From positions 682,001 to 746,000 of the forward strand of contig OZ243959.1 of NCBI GenBank assembly GCA_965214525.1: a stretch of DNA of 64,000 bases, given 5' to 3'. Both the position numbers and the translations under genes were made by a program. The notes under the pieces were generated by a model. That model saw only the letters and a list, made by a program, of their open reading frames with translations, ran no database searches and was not told where the DNA came from. Shown here piece by piece: positions 27,022 to 36,266 of the stretch (positions are counted from its first letter, which is position 1; each line of letters opens with the position of its first letter). The stretch is from Qipengyuania_B sp965214525. GTDB lineage: Bacteria > Pseudomonadota > Alphaproteobacteria > Sphingomonadales > Sphingomonadaceae.

Positions 27022-28632
27022 TTGTTGGGAGCGATGCAGGATTGGGACATGGTGGTCACCCATTTGATCGACCACGCGGCACGCGAACATGGTGCGCGCG
27101 AGCATGTCAGTCGATGGGCAGATGGCAGCGAGACGCGAACGGATTGGGCCACGATCCGCGACAATGCCTTACAGATGACCCAGGCGCTGCGGAAACTGGG
27201 GATCGCAAAAGGCGACCGGGTCGCGACGCTGGCAATGAACCATGCGCGTCATCTGGTGACGTGGTACGGCGCGGTTGGTGCGGGCGGGGTGCTGCACACG
27301 ATCAACCCGCGCCTGTTCGAAGATCAGCTCGAATACATCGTGCAGCATGCGGAAGACCGCGTGATGTTGTATGACGCGGCATTCCAGCCGATTATTGACA
27401 GGATGCGCGACCGGTGGCCGTCTGTCGAACGCTATATCTGCTTCGACGCGGGGGCTGGTGGCAAACCCGGACCCAGCGAGTTCGAGGAATGGATCGGTGC
27501 CCACGACGGGGACACCCAGTGGACCGCGGTGGACGAGCGCGACCCATGCATGCTGTGTTACACCAGCGGCACCACCGGCAACCCGAAAGGCGTTTTGTAC
27601 GAGCATCGCTCTACCGTGTTGCATGCCATGGCCGGACTGCAACCCCACAGTCTGGATTTCGACGCACAGACCGTGATGCTGCCGATCGTGCCGATGTTCC
27701 ATGCTGCAAGCTGGGGGCTGCCTTGGGCAGGGGCGATGACCGGGGTAAAATTCGTCTATAGCTGCGTCAACGAGCCGGACGTCCTGTGCAACCTGATGGA
27801 GCGCGAGGGTGTGACGGACAGCGCGGGCGTGCCCACGGTATGGCTTGGCATATTCCAGTATTGCGACAAGATCGGGCGCGATCTGCCGCGCCTGCGCAGC
27901 GCGACGATCGGGGGCTCCGCCGCGCCGCGCTTCATGATCGAACGGTTGATGAAGAACGGCACGCGGGTGGCCCACGCCTGGGGTATGACCGAAACCTCGC
28001 CCATCGGCACGGTCGGCGCGCCGACGCACGATTGGGATAGGCTCAGCTTTGAAGAGCAGGTCGACATCGTGCAGATGCAGGGCCGGCCACTGTTTGGCGT
28101 GGAACTGCGCGTAGTCGATCTCGACGATATGACGACGCCGTTGCCGCGTGATGGCAAGACCGCCGGAGCGTTGCAAATCCGCGGCCCGTGGGTAGTCAAG
28201 CGCTATTTCAAGGCGAAGGAGGACGCGACCACGCCAGACGGGTGGTTCGATACCGGCGATGTCGGCATCCTGCATCCCAACGGCACCTTGCAACTGACCG
28301 ATCGCACGAAAGACGTCATCAAGTCAGGCGGCGAATGGATCAGTTCAGTCGAACTGGAAAACGCGGCAGTCGCCCATCCTGCAGTGGCGGAGGCTGCGGC
28401 CATTGGCATGTATCACCCCAAATGGGACGAGCGACCGGTATTGTTTGTCGTACTCAAGGAAGGGCAACGGGCCAGCGATACCGAACTTATCGACTATCTG
28501 AAAGACAAGGTCGCGAAATGGTGGCTGCCCGATGCGGTGGAATTCGTGGCAGACATTCCTCATACGGCTACGGGAAAGATCAGCAAGAAGGACTTGCGCG
28601 CGCAGTTTGCTGACTACAAGCTTGCCTTATGA
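27022..28632 (+). CDS. Long-chain fatty acid/acyl-CoA ligase (AMP-forming)
   Basis: A 536-residue member of the ANL superfamily, activating a carboxylic acid with ATP and loading it on CoA. The P-loop is YTSGTTGNPKG (about 176-186), then AHAWGMTETSP, the hinge DRTKDVIKSGGEWISS, and the C-terminal lysine in TGKISKKDL. The style matches medium/long-chain fatty acyl-CoA ligases. The TTG at 27022 is supported by GGAG seven bases upstream; an ATG four codons later is the alternative. The stop overlaps the next gene (ATGA). Confidence 0.88.
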   Translation: MLGAMQDWDMVVTHLIDHAAREHGAREHVSRWADGSETRTDWATIRDNALQMTQALRKLGIAKGDRVATLAMNHARHLVTWYGAVGAGGVLHTINPRLFEDQLEYIVQHAEDRVMLYDAAFQPIIDRMRDRWPSVERYICFDAGAGGKPGPSEFEEWIGAHDGDTQWTAVDERDPCMLCYTSGTTGNPKGVLYEHRSTVLHAMAGLQPHSLDFDAQTVMLPIVPMFHAASWGLPWAGAMTGVKFVYSCVNEPDVLCNLMEREGVTDSAGVPTVWLGIFQYCDKIGRDLPRLRSATIGGSAAPRFMIERLMKNGTRVAHAWGMTETSPIGTVGAPTHDWDRLSFEEQVDIVQMQGRPLFGVELRVVDLDDMTTPLPRDGKTAGALQIRGPWVVKRYFKAKEDATTPDGWFDTGDVGILHPNGTLQLTDRTKDVIKSGGEWISSVELENAAVAHPAVAEAAAIGMYHPKWDERPVLFVVLKEGQRASDTELIDYLKDKVAKWWLPDAVEFVADIPHTATGKISKKDLRAQFADYKLAL

Positions 28633-29120
28633 ACCGACGAATCAATGCCTTGCTGCTGAGCGGCGCCCTATGCGGATGCGCGACACTGTCCGCCCCGCCT
28701 ACCGGTTTGGATGGCGTCGTGCGTGGGCCGGCCACGCTGTGCTTCGAACAGACTGCGTTCGACCTGCCGACGAACGGTACGATCGTGGAGGCATCTGCCG
28801 GGCGGTTCGGGGTGACGCTTACCGGATCGATCGGGCCCAAGAGCTTTGAAATTACCGAAAGCGGGAATTTTACGCCGACCGATCGAATCGGACCGGAACT
28901 CGCGCGAAACGACGGTTTGCTGATACGCCAAGTCGGCAACGATCCAGGCGCTTTCGCCGTGTTCGCGATCAACGATACCGGAGCGGCAGCTGAGAGGCCG
29001 GTCGTGCGAATAGAGCATCGGTTCGGCACGCAATCCACTACGCTGGAGGCGTTCATGGCTGGTTTCAGGCGGGCATCGTCGGCGGCAACAAATTGCGCGC
29101 GGCGCTTCTCCTACGGATAA
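28629..29120 (+). CDS. Putative lipoprotein of unknown function
   Basis: A 163-residue protein with a lipoprotein-like N-terminus (MNRRINALLLSGALCGC, lipobox Cys about 17) and no domain I recognise. The rest is predicted soluble and beta-rich. It overlaps the acyl-CoA ligase stop by 4 bp (ATGA), so it is translated with it, but no fatty-acid function can be inferred from its sequence. A DUF1330 gene follows 15 bp later. Confidence 0.7.
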   Translation: MNRRINALLLSGALCGCATLSAPPTGLDGVVRGPATLCFEQTAFDLPTNGTIVEASAGRFGVTLTGSIGPKSFEITESGNFTPTDRIGPELARNDGLLIRQVGNDPGAFAVFAINDTGAAAERPVVRIEHRFGTQSTTLEAFMAGFRRASSAATNCARRFSYG

Positions 29121-29135
29121 CAGGGGCAATCTATC

Positions 29136-29564
29136 ATGCAGGTCTACATCGATCCGAGCCGGACCAATTTTGACGCTTTCAAATCGTTTCCGAGGGACGA
29201 GCCGATCCACATGCTCAACCTATTGCGGTATCGTGAGGTCGCTGAATATTCGGGAGGACACGAGCATGCGGGAAAGGCATGGTCCGGTCGGCAGGCTTAT
29301 CAAGAATACGGAAGGACCAGCGGTCCGATCTTCCGCCGTGTGGGGGGAAGCATCGTTTGGCGCGGTTTGTATCAAACCGTTGTGACCGGCCCGGACGAAA
29401 TGCAATGGGACGACGGCTTCATCGCCAGCTATCCTAAAGCATCGGCGTTTTTTGAAATGATCAAGGATCCCGCTTACCAAGTGGCGGTCGTCAATCGCAC
29501 GGCGGCCTTGGCTGACAGCCGGCTGATTCGTTTCAAACCGTCAGAAGGCGGCGAAGGATTCTGA
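29136..29564 (+). CDS. DUF1330-family protein
   Basis: A 142-residue cytoplasmic protein. The stretch EPIHMLNLLRYREVAEY near 21-37 and WDDGFIASYPKASAFFEMI near 92-110 fit the dimeric alpha/beta-barrel DUF1330 fold (related to YciI/EthD-type ferredoxin-like proteins). No reaction is established for the family. The ATG follows CAGGGGC. It is the last gene of the run from lolC to here; the following 164 bp to the convergent lipoprotein gene show no gene. Confidence 0.75.
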   Translation: MQVYIDPSRTNFDAFKSFPRDEPIHMLNLLRYREVAEYSGGHEHAGKAWSGRQAYQEYGRTSGPIFRRVGGSIVWRGLYQTVVTGPDEMQWDDGFIASYPKASAFFEMIKDPAYQVAVVNRTAALADSRLIRFKPSEGGEGF

Positions 29565-29727
29565 GGTTCGGGTTGTAGCTGTAAAGTAACCGCCTACAGC
29601 GATCGTCCGCAAACAATCCTGTTCGCTGGCAGTAGGGGGCGGGGTCTCGCATTTTCGGTTAGACGCGCTGTGGGGATGGGCGTGCCAAGTTCGAATCGTG
29701 CGAACGCGTCGCGACCAGCGTGGCAAA

Positions 29728-30282
29728 CTAATTGCTTTTCACCGCCTCAAGAGCGCTTTTCGCAATGACAGTTGCTGCCGTATTGTCCTGCAGGTCGCGC
29801 TCCAGCAATTGCAGGTAGGGCTCTTGCGACAGGTCGGTATCCGGCGGAAGGGAAAGCTTATAGTCCTGGCGTTGCATGAGCAATTCCTCGCGCCGATCCG
29901 AAAGCTCGTCCAACGCGATCTGCTTGATGGCAACCTCGCTATAGCCCTGCTCTACCAACGGTTTCAGCGCTATCGCCCGTCGCGCGTCACGCTGTTTGGT
30001 CAACAGGATGGCCTCACCAACGGTGACCGGCTCCTTTCCAGTGGCATCGATCAGCCGCTCTCCGCAAAACGATGAGGACGTGGCCAGGTGGTGCAGCAGG
30101 TAGCTGCGGAACGGTCCGCGGTCGGCCCGGTCCAACGCTGCTATTACATCGACGACTTCGTGGTCATCGGCGAGGTCTATCGAGGCAAGTGCCAATTCGT
30201 AAGGATCGTTCATACAACCGGCTAACGCGAAGGCGGCACCCAGAGCCAGAAGCGCGTTCTTCAGCTTGTGCGGCATCGTCAT
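29728..30282 (-). CDS. Putative lipoprotein, 184 residues
   Basis: Unrecognised. A signal peptide ends in the lipobox ALAGC (Cys about 23). The mature part is predicted helical and charged, with a tail rich in Asp/Glu/Leu/Gln. Two ATGs (30282 and 30276) compete for the start and neither has a clear ribosome site; both keep the signal peptide. It follows the radical SAM gene by 54 bp on the same strand. Confidence 0.7.
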   Translation of the reverse strand: MTMPHKLKNALLALGAAFALAGCMNDPYELALASIDLADDHEVVDVIAALDRADRGPFRSYLLHHLATSSSFCGERLIDATGKEPVTVGEAILLTKQRDARRAIALKPLVEQGYSEVAIKQIALDELSDRREELLMQRQDYKLSLPPDTDLSQEPYLQLLERDLQDNTAATVIAKSALEAVKSN

Positions 30283-30336
30283 CCGCGCAAAGTGCCTTAC
30301 CCTTGGTAAAGATCGTCCTAACGTCCCCGGGGATCG

Positions 30337-31422
30337 TCACAGCAGCGACAATTGTCCATCCATTGCGGGTTTACGAAACTGCGAACAATCCAGCGCGAAC
30401 GCAGCCTTGCCGATGCACGCGCGTTTGCAGGCAAGCCGAAACCTCGCGCGAAACAAGTCGGCCCAGACCCCGGTCGGGCGAAATCGCGTGAAAAACTCTG
30501 GATCGTTATCCCTGCCCTCGCGCATCGAGCGAACGATACTCATCACTTTCTTCGCCCGGTCAGGGAAATGCACGGCCAACCATTCGCGAAACAGCGGCGC
30601 AACCTCGTGTGGCAGTCGCAACGGAATCCAGCCGCAGCTGGATACGCCGGCTTCCCCGGCTCGCTGAACGATTTCCTCAAGATATTCGTCGGTCAGGGCA
30701 GGGATGACCGGAGAAATCGCGCAATGGGTCGGCACGCCAACCCCAGCCAGGCGGGCCAGCGCCGCCAACCGTTTGGCAGGCGCCGCCGCGCGCGGCTCCA
30801 GCTTGCCGGAAAGAACAGGGTCAAGGCTTGTGACCGAGATTGCCACCGAGACCAAGTCGCGCTCCGCCATCCGCTTGAGCAAGTCGATATCATCGATGAC
30901 CCGATCCGATTTGGTCGTGATGGTGACAGGATGGCGCACATCCAGGCAAAGTTCGAGCAATTGCCTTGTAATTCGGTAGCGCCGTTCGATCGGCTGGTAG
31001 GGGTCGGTATTGGTACCCATCGCGATCGGCCGCGGTCGATAGCCCGGCTTTGCGAAGGTCCGGCGCAGGATACCGGCGGCGTCCGGCTTGGCGAACAGCC
31101 GGGTCTCAAAATCGAGTCCGGGGGACAGATCATGGTGCGCATGCGTCGGGCGTGCGAAGCAGTACACGCACCCATGCTCGCAACCACGATAGGCGTTGAT
31201 CGAGCGATCGAACCCGATGTCCGGCGATTGGTTGAAGCTTAAAACAGTACGCGGGTGCTCTTCGGTCACCGTGGTTCTAAGCTTTGGAGGCGCGCCGTCC
31301 AGGCTCGTGACGAAATCGCGCCAATCCCCATCCGGCTCGCGCCTCGCCAAACCGAAGCGTGACGAAACCTGTGCGCTTTGGGCACCCCGGCTGGCGACGA
31401 TGTCATCATGTCCGTATTCCAT
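30337..31422 (-). CDS. PA0069-like radical SAM protein
   Basis: A 361-residue radical SAM enzyme resembling the SplB-like PA0069 family. Cys81, Cys85 and Cys88 in CEHGCVYC bind the [4Fe-4S] cluster that cleaves SAM. YRGCEHGCVYCFARPTH and AMGTNTDPYQP are family-typical. Homology to spore photoproduct lyase does not prove that activity, and the substrate is unknown. The ATG at 31422 is 50 bp downstream of the moaB stop; all genes from 34523 down to 29728 run the same way and could share a transcript. Confidence 0.85.
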   Translation of the reverse strand: MEYGHDDIVASRGAQSAQVSSRFGLARREPDGDWRDFVTSLDGAPPKLRTTVTEEHPRTVLSFNQSPDIGFDRSINAYRGCEHGCVYCFARPTHAHHDLSPGLDFETRLFAKPDAAGILRRTFAKPGYRPRPIAMGTNTDPYQPIERRYRITRQLLELCLDVRHPVTITTKSDRVIDDIDLLKRMAERDLVSVAISVTSLDPVLSGKLEPRAAAPAKRLAALARLAGVGVPTHCAISPVIPALTDEYLEEIVQRAGEAGVSSCGWIPLRLPHEVAPLFREWLAVHFPDRAKKVMSIVRSMREGRDNDPEFFTRFRPTGVWADLFRARFRLACKRACIGKAAFALDCSQFRKPAMDGQLSLL

Positions 31423-31472
31423 AATTCAGAACATAAGAAGAACGGAAGGTAGAGTCGAGTGGTTGATTTGAT

Positions 31473-32000
31473 CTATCGCTCGCGCAGGCGGGGGATAAGT
31501 TCGACGAAGTTGCACGGCCGATTACGGCTATCGAGCTGTTCAGCTAGGATACCGTCCCACCCGTCTTTTACCGCCCCATTCGATCCGGGAAGCGCGAAGA
31601 TGTAGGTATTGTCTGCCAGCACAGCCAGCGCACGGCTTTGCACGGTACTGGTGCCGATGGTGCGGTAGCTCAACCAGCGGAAGAGTTCGCCAAATCCCGG
31701 AATGTCCTTGTCCTTGATCCGGTCTAGCGCCTCGGGCGTCACGTCGCGCCCGGTCAGGCCGGTACCGCCCGTGGTCACGATCACGTCCACCGCGACGTCC
31801 GCGATCCATTCACGCAAGCGCGCTACCAAGGCATCGGCATCGTCCCGAATGATCGCGCGACGGGCCAGTTTATGGCCGGCTGCTTGCATGCGATCGGCAA
31901 GAATATCGCCGGAACTGTCGTTCGCCTCCGTTCGCGTGTCGGAAACGGTGGCCAGCGCAATGCTTAGGGGTTGGAATGTTCGGTTTTTGTCGATCGCCAT
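31473..32000 (-). CDS. moaB: Molybdenum cofactor biosynthesis protein B
   Basis: A 175-residue MoaB/MogA-type protein that adenylylates molybdopterin for metal insertion. VTTGGTGLTGRDVTPEA (about 80-97) is the family signature and FALPGSNGAVKDGWD the second nucleotide-contact motif. The ATG at 32000 is 4 bp after the stop of the transglycosylase gene, so it is operonic with it. No other moa genes lie in the window. Confidence 0.92.
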   Translation of the reverse strand: MAIDKNRTFQPLSIALATVSDTRTEANDSSGDILADRMQAAGHKLARRAIIRDDADALVARLREWIADVAVDVIVTTGGTGLTGRDVTPEALDRIKDKDIPGFGELFRWLSYRTIGTSTVQSRALAVLADNTYIFALPGSNGAVKDGWDGILAEQLDSRNRPCNFVELIPRLRER

Positions 32001-32004
32001 CCTG

Positions 32005-33738
32005 CTATCGGGCACCCCGCGCCCCATCGGCACCGCGAGGATAGGCGGGCCATTTGTTCTCAGCCAACGCCTCACGGCTCGGAATGGCGGCATCGCGTTG
32101 ACGCAGGTAAATCCAGTAATTGCGCATCACGGTCGCCACGTAACCACGCGTCTCCCAATAGGGGATCGATTCCATGTATAGTAGCGGATCGCCTTGATCG
32201 TTGATTTCGGTATTCCACCGACCAACCGGCGTAAGGCCGGCATTGTAGGCCGCCATGACCTTCGGCAATTGCCCGCCAGTCACGTTCGATGCGCCCAGCT
32301 TTTCAAGGTTGCGCTGTCCAAACGTGAGATTGACTGCCGGGTCCTTGAGGTCCGCATAGCGCGCATCTAGATCAGTGCGATCATCGACATCGCGCGCGGC
32401 TATCGGGCGTACCTGCATGAGGCCGATCGCATTGGCCGGGCTTACAGCAGAGGCGCGAAAATCGCTTTCCTGCAATGCATGGGCGAAGGCGAGGGCAGGA
32501 TCAACGCGCCATCCTTCGTGCGGAGCATAGGCGGCCGTGGGAAACCGTAGCGACGGATCCCCAACCGCGCCGCGCGGCACGTTGTAACCCATGAAGATCT
32601 GCGTACGCGGCAGCCCAAGGGTACGGGCTAATCCGGCCAGCTTGGCAAAATCTCGCGGATCACCGCGCACGACCTCGTATTCGATGGCTTCGGCAGCCCA
32701 TTCATCCCGCCCCAGCCCGGCCAACTGGATCGCGAGCCGGGTATTGCCGCTCTTGCCGAGCGACCGCAAATCGTCAGCGGAAAGCGGCTCGACAACATGG
32801 GTTGCCGGCAGCGGTCGTCCCAACTGTTCCGCGGCCAGCATTCCGTAGAGCGTTTCGTCGTCGCGAGCCGCGCGTCGCAAGTGATACACCGCGCGTTGCG
32901 GATCACGACAGCGCAACGCGGCGCGGCTGGCCCAATAATGGGCAGCCTGGATCAGTTCGCGGTTCTGGGCGCCGGACGCGGAACGTGCGAACGCAGCGCT
33001 GGCAGTCTGACAATCGCCTAAGCGCCAGGAGGCAAGACCAGCCACCCAGTCCGCTTCCGCCGCCCACGGCCCCGGGCCGGACGCGGCCGCTTGTGCCATC
33101 GCCAGCGCCGCAGTGTCACGGTTCTCGATATAATAGCTCCAGGCAATCCGCTGCCGCCATTCCGTGCGGGCCCCTTCGCTCAGGGCGAAATCGATCCCGT
33201 CAAGCAACATCCTTGCGCCGTCCGGATCATCGTTCGTAATGCTATCCAGGATGCCCGCCTTGACATCGTCAGGCATGGTGCCGTCGGCTATGGGAGCGGG
33301 GCGCAACCGCTTCGATATGCTCGGCTGCCGGACGAGGGTATTGGCCCGGGGGAGTTGCGGCGGGCTGGTCAACCCCCGTTTGACACCCAGCGCGACCATC
33401 CGTTCCGACTGCGGCAACCTGGCATATCGCGATAGCCATTCCTCTATCTGCTGCAAGGCAATGACCGGGCTGCGCGGATGAAGGTAGTATTCGGCCTGGA
33501 TGAACCCCTTGAGCGGTCCATCGTCGATCGCTGCCAGTTGCGCGATAAGGTCCGGCCAATCCTCGCGATCGAACGCTGACAAGATTGCGCGGTAGTTGCT
33601 AGCATTCTGTTGGGACAGAGTATGACCCGTCTCGCGACCAACGACCTGGGATAGATCGATCTCCTGAGCGACAGCGGGGTTCGCCCCAGCACATATGGCG
33701 AGGCAGGTGCCAAGAACGATGCGGGCGGCGCAGTTCAT
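32005..33738 (-). CDS. slt: Soluble-type lytic murein transglycosylase
   Basis: A 577-residue periplasmic enzyme with a signal peptide (about 1-25, AVAQE cleavage region). A long helical superhelix (about 30-400) resembles the Slt70 U-domain. The C-terminal SLT domain carries the catalytic Glu in ALQESDF (about 421), then NAIGLMQV and the MAAYNAGL motif. It cleaves glycan strands with 1,6-anhydro ring formation. The start overlaps the upstream gene as ATGA, and moaB follows 4 bp downstream. Confidence 0.9.
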   Translation of the reverse strand: MNCAARIVLGTCLAICAGANPAVAQEIDLSQVVGRETGHTLSQQNASNYRAILSAFDREDWPDLIAQLAAIDDGPLKGFIQAEYYLHPRSPVIALQQIEEWLSRYARLPQSERMVALGVKRGLTSPPQLPRANTLVRQPSISKRLRPAPIADGTMPDDVKAGILDSITNDDPDGARMLLDGIDFALSEGARTEWRQRIAWSYYIENRDTAALAMAQAAASGPGPWAAEADWVAGLASWRLGDCQTASAAFARSASGAQNRELIQAAHYWASRAALRCRDPQRAVYHLRRAARDDETLYGMLAAEQLGRPLPATHVVEPLSADDLRSLGKSGNTRLAIQLAGLGRDEWAAEAIEYEVVRGDPRDFAKLAGLARTLGLPRTQIFMGYNVPRGAVGDPSLRFPTAAYAPHEGWRVDPALAFAHALQESDFRASAVSPANAIGLMQVRPIAARDVDDRTDLDARYADLKDPAVNLTFGQRNLEKLGASNVTGGQLPKVMAAYNAGLTPVGRWNTEINDQGDPLLYMESIPYWETRGYVATVMRNYWIYLRQRDAAIPSREALAENKWPAYPRGADGARGAR

Positions 33739-34523
33739 ACTGTTTTGTCCTCTTGCGTCCAATCGAGCCACCTGTTCCAGAACCCGGCCTTGCGACTGGC
33801 TGAACGAGACAGGATCGAGAGTGCAGGAGCCGGCAAGACATCGCTTCGCCTTCCATCCCCCAATGTCTTGGAGAAGGGCGTTCTGCCCGAATTGCTCGCA
33901 TCTACTCCCAACAGCAAGGGGTCCAAACCGAAGGCGACGATGCGTCTGGGAGAAAGCAGTTCCAGGTGATGGTTCAAAATATCGGCCCAACCCTTGCCGG
34001 CAAGTATCCGCCAGTCCGGAGCGACATCGTATTGCGGGACGACGCTGGCGAGATAAGTCGACCGTTCGTCGATCGCCATTGACTTGAGCATAGCGCGGAG
34101 AAACGCGCCGTCACTCCCGGCTAGCAGCCTGTCGCTATCCCCGGCTTCCGGCATGGGTACGAGGAATGCGATCTCCGCCTGCGATGAGCCGCGTGGAGGC
34201 ACCGATTGACGATCGCCGGCAATCTGCAGCCGAGGCTCTGTCAGCCACCAATGGCAAAATGCATCCAGGGTGGTTGGCCACTCTTCGCGATGGTCGACCA
34301 ATCTGTCGTCCTGCTCGGCGATAGCAGCCGCGACGGGCGATCGCGGGCTGGCTTCGATGGCGGGAGCCTGTTCGCCCGCTCCCCCCGCATTATCCGCCAG
34401 CCAGCGTGTCGGCTGCTCGTGAAATTCGTAATCGACACCGGCTTCCGCCCACCAGGCGAGCGCGTGGCGAATGAATGCAGCGGCCTCCGATAGCGGGTTT
34501 GAATTGCTGGACGGTTCCATCAT
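33735..34523 (-). CDS. Degenerate uracil-DNA glycosylase family-4-like protein
   Basis: A 262-residue protein whose second half resembles family-4 UDG in layout: IAFLVPMPEAGDSDRLLAG, then SDGAFLRAMLKSMAIDE and TYLASVVPQY stand where the E-P-G-E/D and Y-I-T-N-V-V-K type motifs normally are. The four Fe-S cysteines are absent (there is only one Cys in the whole protein) and the catalytic motif is altered, so glycosylase activity is doubtful. The N-terminal 100 residues are unlike known domains. Two adjacent ATGs exist. It is translationally coupled (ATGA) to the transglycosylase. Confidence 0.6.
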   Translation of the reverse strand: MMEPSSNSNPLSEAAAFIRHALAWWAEAGVDYEFHEQPTRWLADNAGGAGEQAPAIEASPRSPVAAAIAEQDDRLVDHREEWPTTLDAFCHWWLTEPRLQIAGDRQSVPPRGSSQAEIAFLVPMPEAGDSDRLLAGSDGAFLRAMLKSMAIDERSTYLASVVPQYDVAPDWRILAGKGWADILNHHLELLSPRRIVAFGLDPLLLGVDASNSGRTPFSKTLGDGRRSDVLPAPALSILSRSASRKAGFWNRWLDWTQEDKTV

Positions 34524-34577
34524 ATAGGCAAAGTGCGAGTATTGACCTTACCCCTTGCAGCAATCAAGGCTTAAAGC

Positions 34578-36254
34578 ATGACAGACAACAACGAAAGCAG
34601 ATCTGAAACGATCGAACGGGAATCCATGCCGTGCGATGTCGTCATCATCGGCGGAGGTGTTGCCGGCATGGCGGCAGCGATTCGGCTCAAGCAGCTGAGC
34701 GAGGATTTGGAAGTTGTCGTGCTGGAAAAAGGGTCGGAAATCGGCGCGCATATCTTGTCGGGCGCGGTGGTCGACCCCAAGGCGCTGGATGAGTTGCTGC
34801 CTGAATGGCGGGAGATGGATTGCCCGCTTGCCGAAACACCCGTCACCGACAATTGGCATTGGGTGCTGACGAAGACGAAGCAATACGCGCTGCCGCATCT
34901 GATGATGCCGCCCTTCATGTCGAACAAGGGCAATTATACGTGTTCGCTTGGCAATCTGACCCGTTGGATGGCGGAGCAGGCGGAAGCGCTTGGCGTCATG
35001 GTATTTCCTGGCTTTCCCGCTTCGGAAGTCCTGTTCGACGATGACGGCGCAGTTGCCGGTGTCATCACGCAGGACATGGGGGTGTCGGAGGACGGGAGTC
35101 GCAAGGACGACTTTCAGCCCGGCATGGAAATCCGCGCCAAGTACACGCTGTTTGCGGAAGGGGTACGCGGCAATCTGACCAAGAAGATGAAGCATCGCTT
35201 CAGCCTCGACGCAGATTGCCAGCCGCAGGTCTACGGTCTTGGCGTCAAGGAGTTGTGGGATATCGATCCCGCCAAACATGTGCCGGGGCGGGTGATCCAT
35301 ACCCAAGGCTGGCCTCTTTCCGAAAGCGAGTCCTGGGGCGGGGGGTTCATCTATCATCAGGCCAACGGCCAGGTCGCAATCGGTTTCGTGACTGCCCTCG
35401 ATTACAAGAACCCCTACGTCTCGCCGTTTCAGGAATTTCAACGGTTCAAGCAACATCCTGCGATCCGCGAATACCTCGAGGGCGGCAAGCGAGTGGCTTA
35501 CGGTGCGCGTGCGATCAATGAGGGCGGGTGGCAATCCGTACCCAAGCTGGCCTTTCCGGGCGGGGCTCTGATCGGGTGCGCCGCTGGTTTCGTGAACGTA
35601 CCGCGCATCAAGGGCAGCCATACCGCGATGAAAAGCGGAATGCTTGCCGCGGAAAGCATCGCCGCGGCGATCGCCGATGGTCAGGAGCGCACGCAGCTCG
35701 ACGGTTACGATGCCGCCCTGCGCGACAGCTGGATCGCCCGTGAATTGAAGGCGGTGCAGAATGCGCAGCCGGCCGTCTCGAAATTCGGAGGCAGCATCGG
35801 CACCTTGGTCGCAGGCGCGGATATGTGGATGCGGACCTTGAAGATCGGCCTGCCCGTCGCGATGAAGCATAAGCCCGATTACCAGCATCTCCAACGCGCG
35901 GATCTGTTCACGCCCATCCGCTATCCCAAGCCCGATAACGAGATCAGTTTTGATAGGCTCTCATCGGTGTTCCTCGCCAACGTGAACCATGCAGAGGACC
36001 AGCCCAGCCATCTGGTAGTCGAAGACCGCGAATTGCAGCGGCGTAGTGAGCTGGAAGTCTATGCCGGACCCTCGACCCGCTATTGCCCGGCGGGTGTCTA
36101 CGAGTGGGTGGGGCTTGAGGAAGGGAAGCCGGAATTCGTCATCAACTCGCAGAATTGCGTTCATTGCAAGACATGCGATATCAAGGACCCGAACCAGAAT
36201 ATCGAGTGGGTAACGCCGGAGGGCGGCGGCGGTCCGAACTATCCAAATATGTGA
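34578..36254 (+). CDS. Electron transfer flavoprotein-ubiquinone oxidoreductase
   Basis: A 558-residue ETF-QO that passes electrons from ETF (fatty and amino acid oxidation) to ubiquinone at the inner membrane. The FAD motif DVVIIGGGVAGMAAAIRL is at about 15-32, the mid-region GCAAGFVNVPRIKGSHTAM is FAD-linked, and the C-terminal [4Fe-4S] cysteines are in RYCPAGVYEW and NCVHCKTCDIKDP. Divergent from the UDG-like gene with only 54 bp between them. ispE starts 12 bp downstream. Confidence 0.95.
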   Translation: MTDNNESRSETIERESMPCDVVIIGGGVAGMAAAIRLKQLSEDLEVVVLEKGSEIGAHILSGAVVDPKALDELLPEWREMDCPLAETPVTDNWHWVLTKTKQYALPHLMMPPFMSNKGNYTCSLGNLTRWMAEQAEALGVMVFPGFPASEVLFDDDGAVAGVITQDMGVSEDGSRKDDFQPGMEIRAKYTLFAEGVRGNLTKKMKHRFSLDADCQPQVYGLGVKELWDIDPAKHVPGRVIHTQGWPLSESESWGGGFIYHQANGQVAIGFVTALDYKNPYVSPFQEFQRFKQHPAIREYLEGGKRVAYGARAINEGGWQSVPKLAFPGGALIGCAAGFVNVPRIKGSHTAMKSGMLAAESIAAAIADGQERTQLDGYDAALRDSWIARELKAVQNAQPAVSKFGGSIGTLVAGADMWMRTLKIGLPVAMKHKPDYQHLQRADLFTPIRYPKPDNEISFDRLSSVFLANVNHAEDQPSHLVVEDRELQRRSELEVYAGPSTRYCPAGVYEWVGLEEGKPEFVINSQNCVHCKTCDIKDPNQNIEWVTPEGGGGPNYPNM

Positions 36255-36266
36255 AGTTCGCACGAC

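Noticed and set aside
29640..29710. tRNA-Leu-like stretch (GGTTAGACGCGCTG ... AAGTTCGAATC)
   Set aside because: The D-arm and T-loop sequences look like a tRNA, but the T-stem does not pair and there is no anticodon arm. At most a decayed remnant; I cannot support a gene or attachment site.
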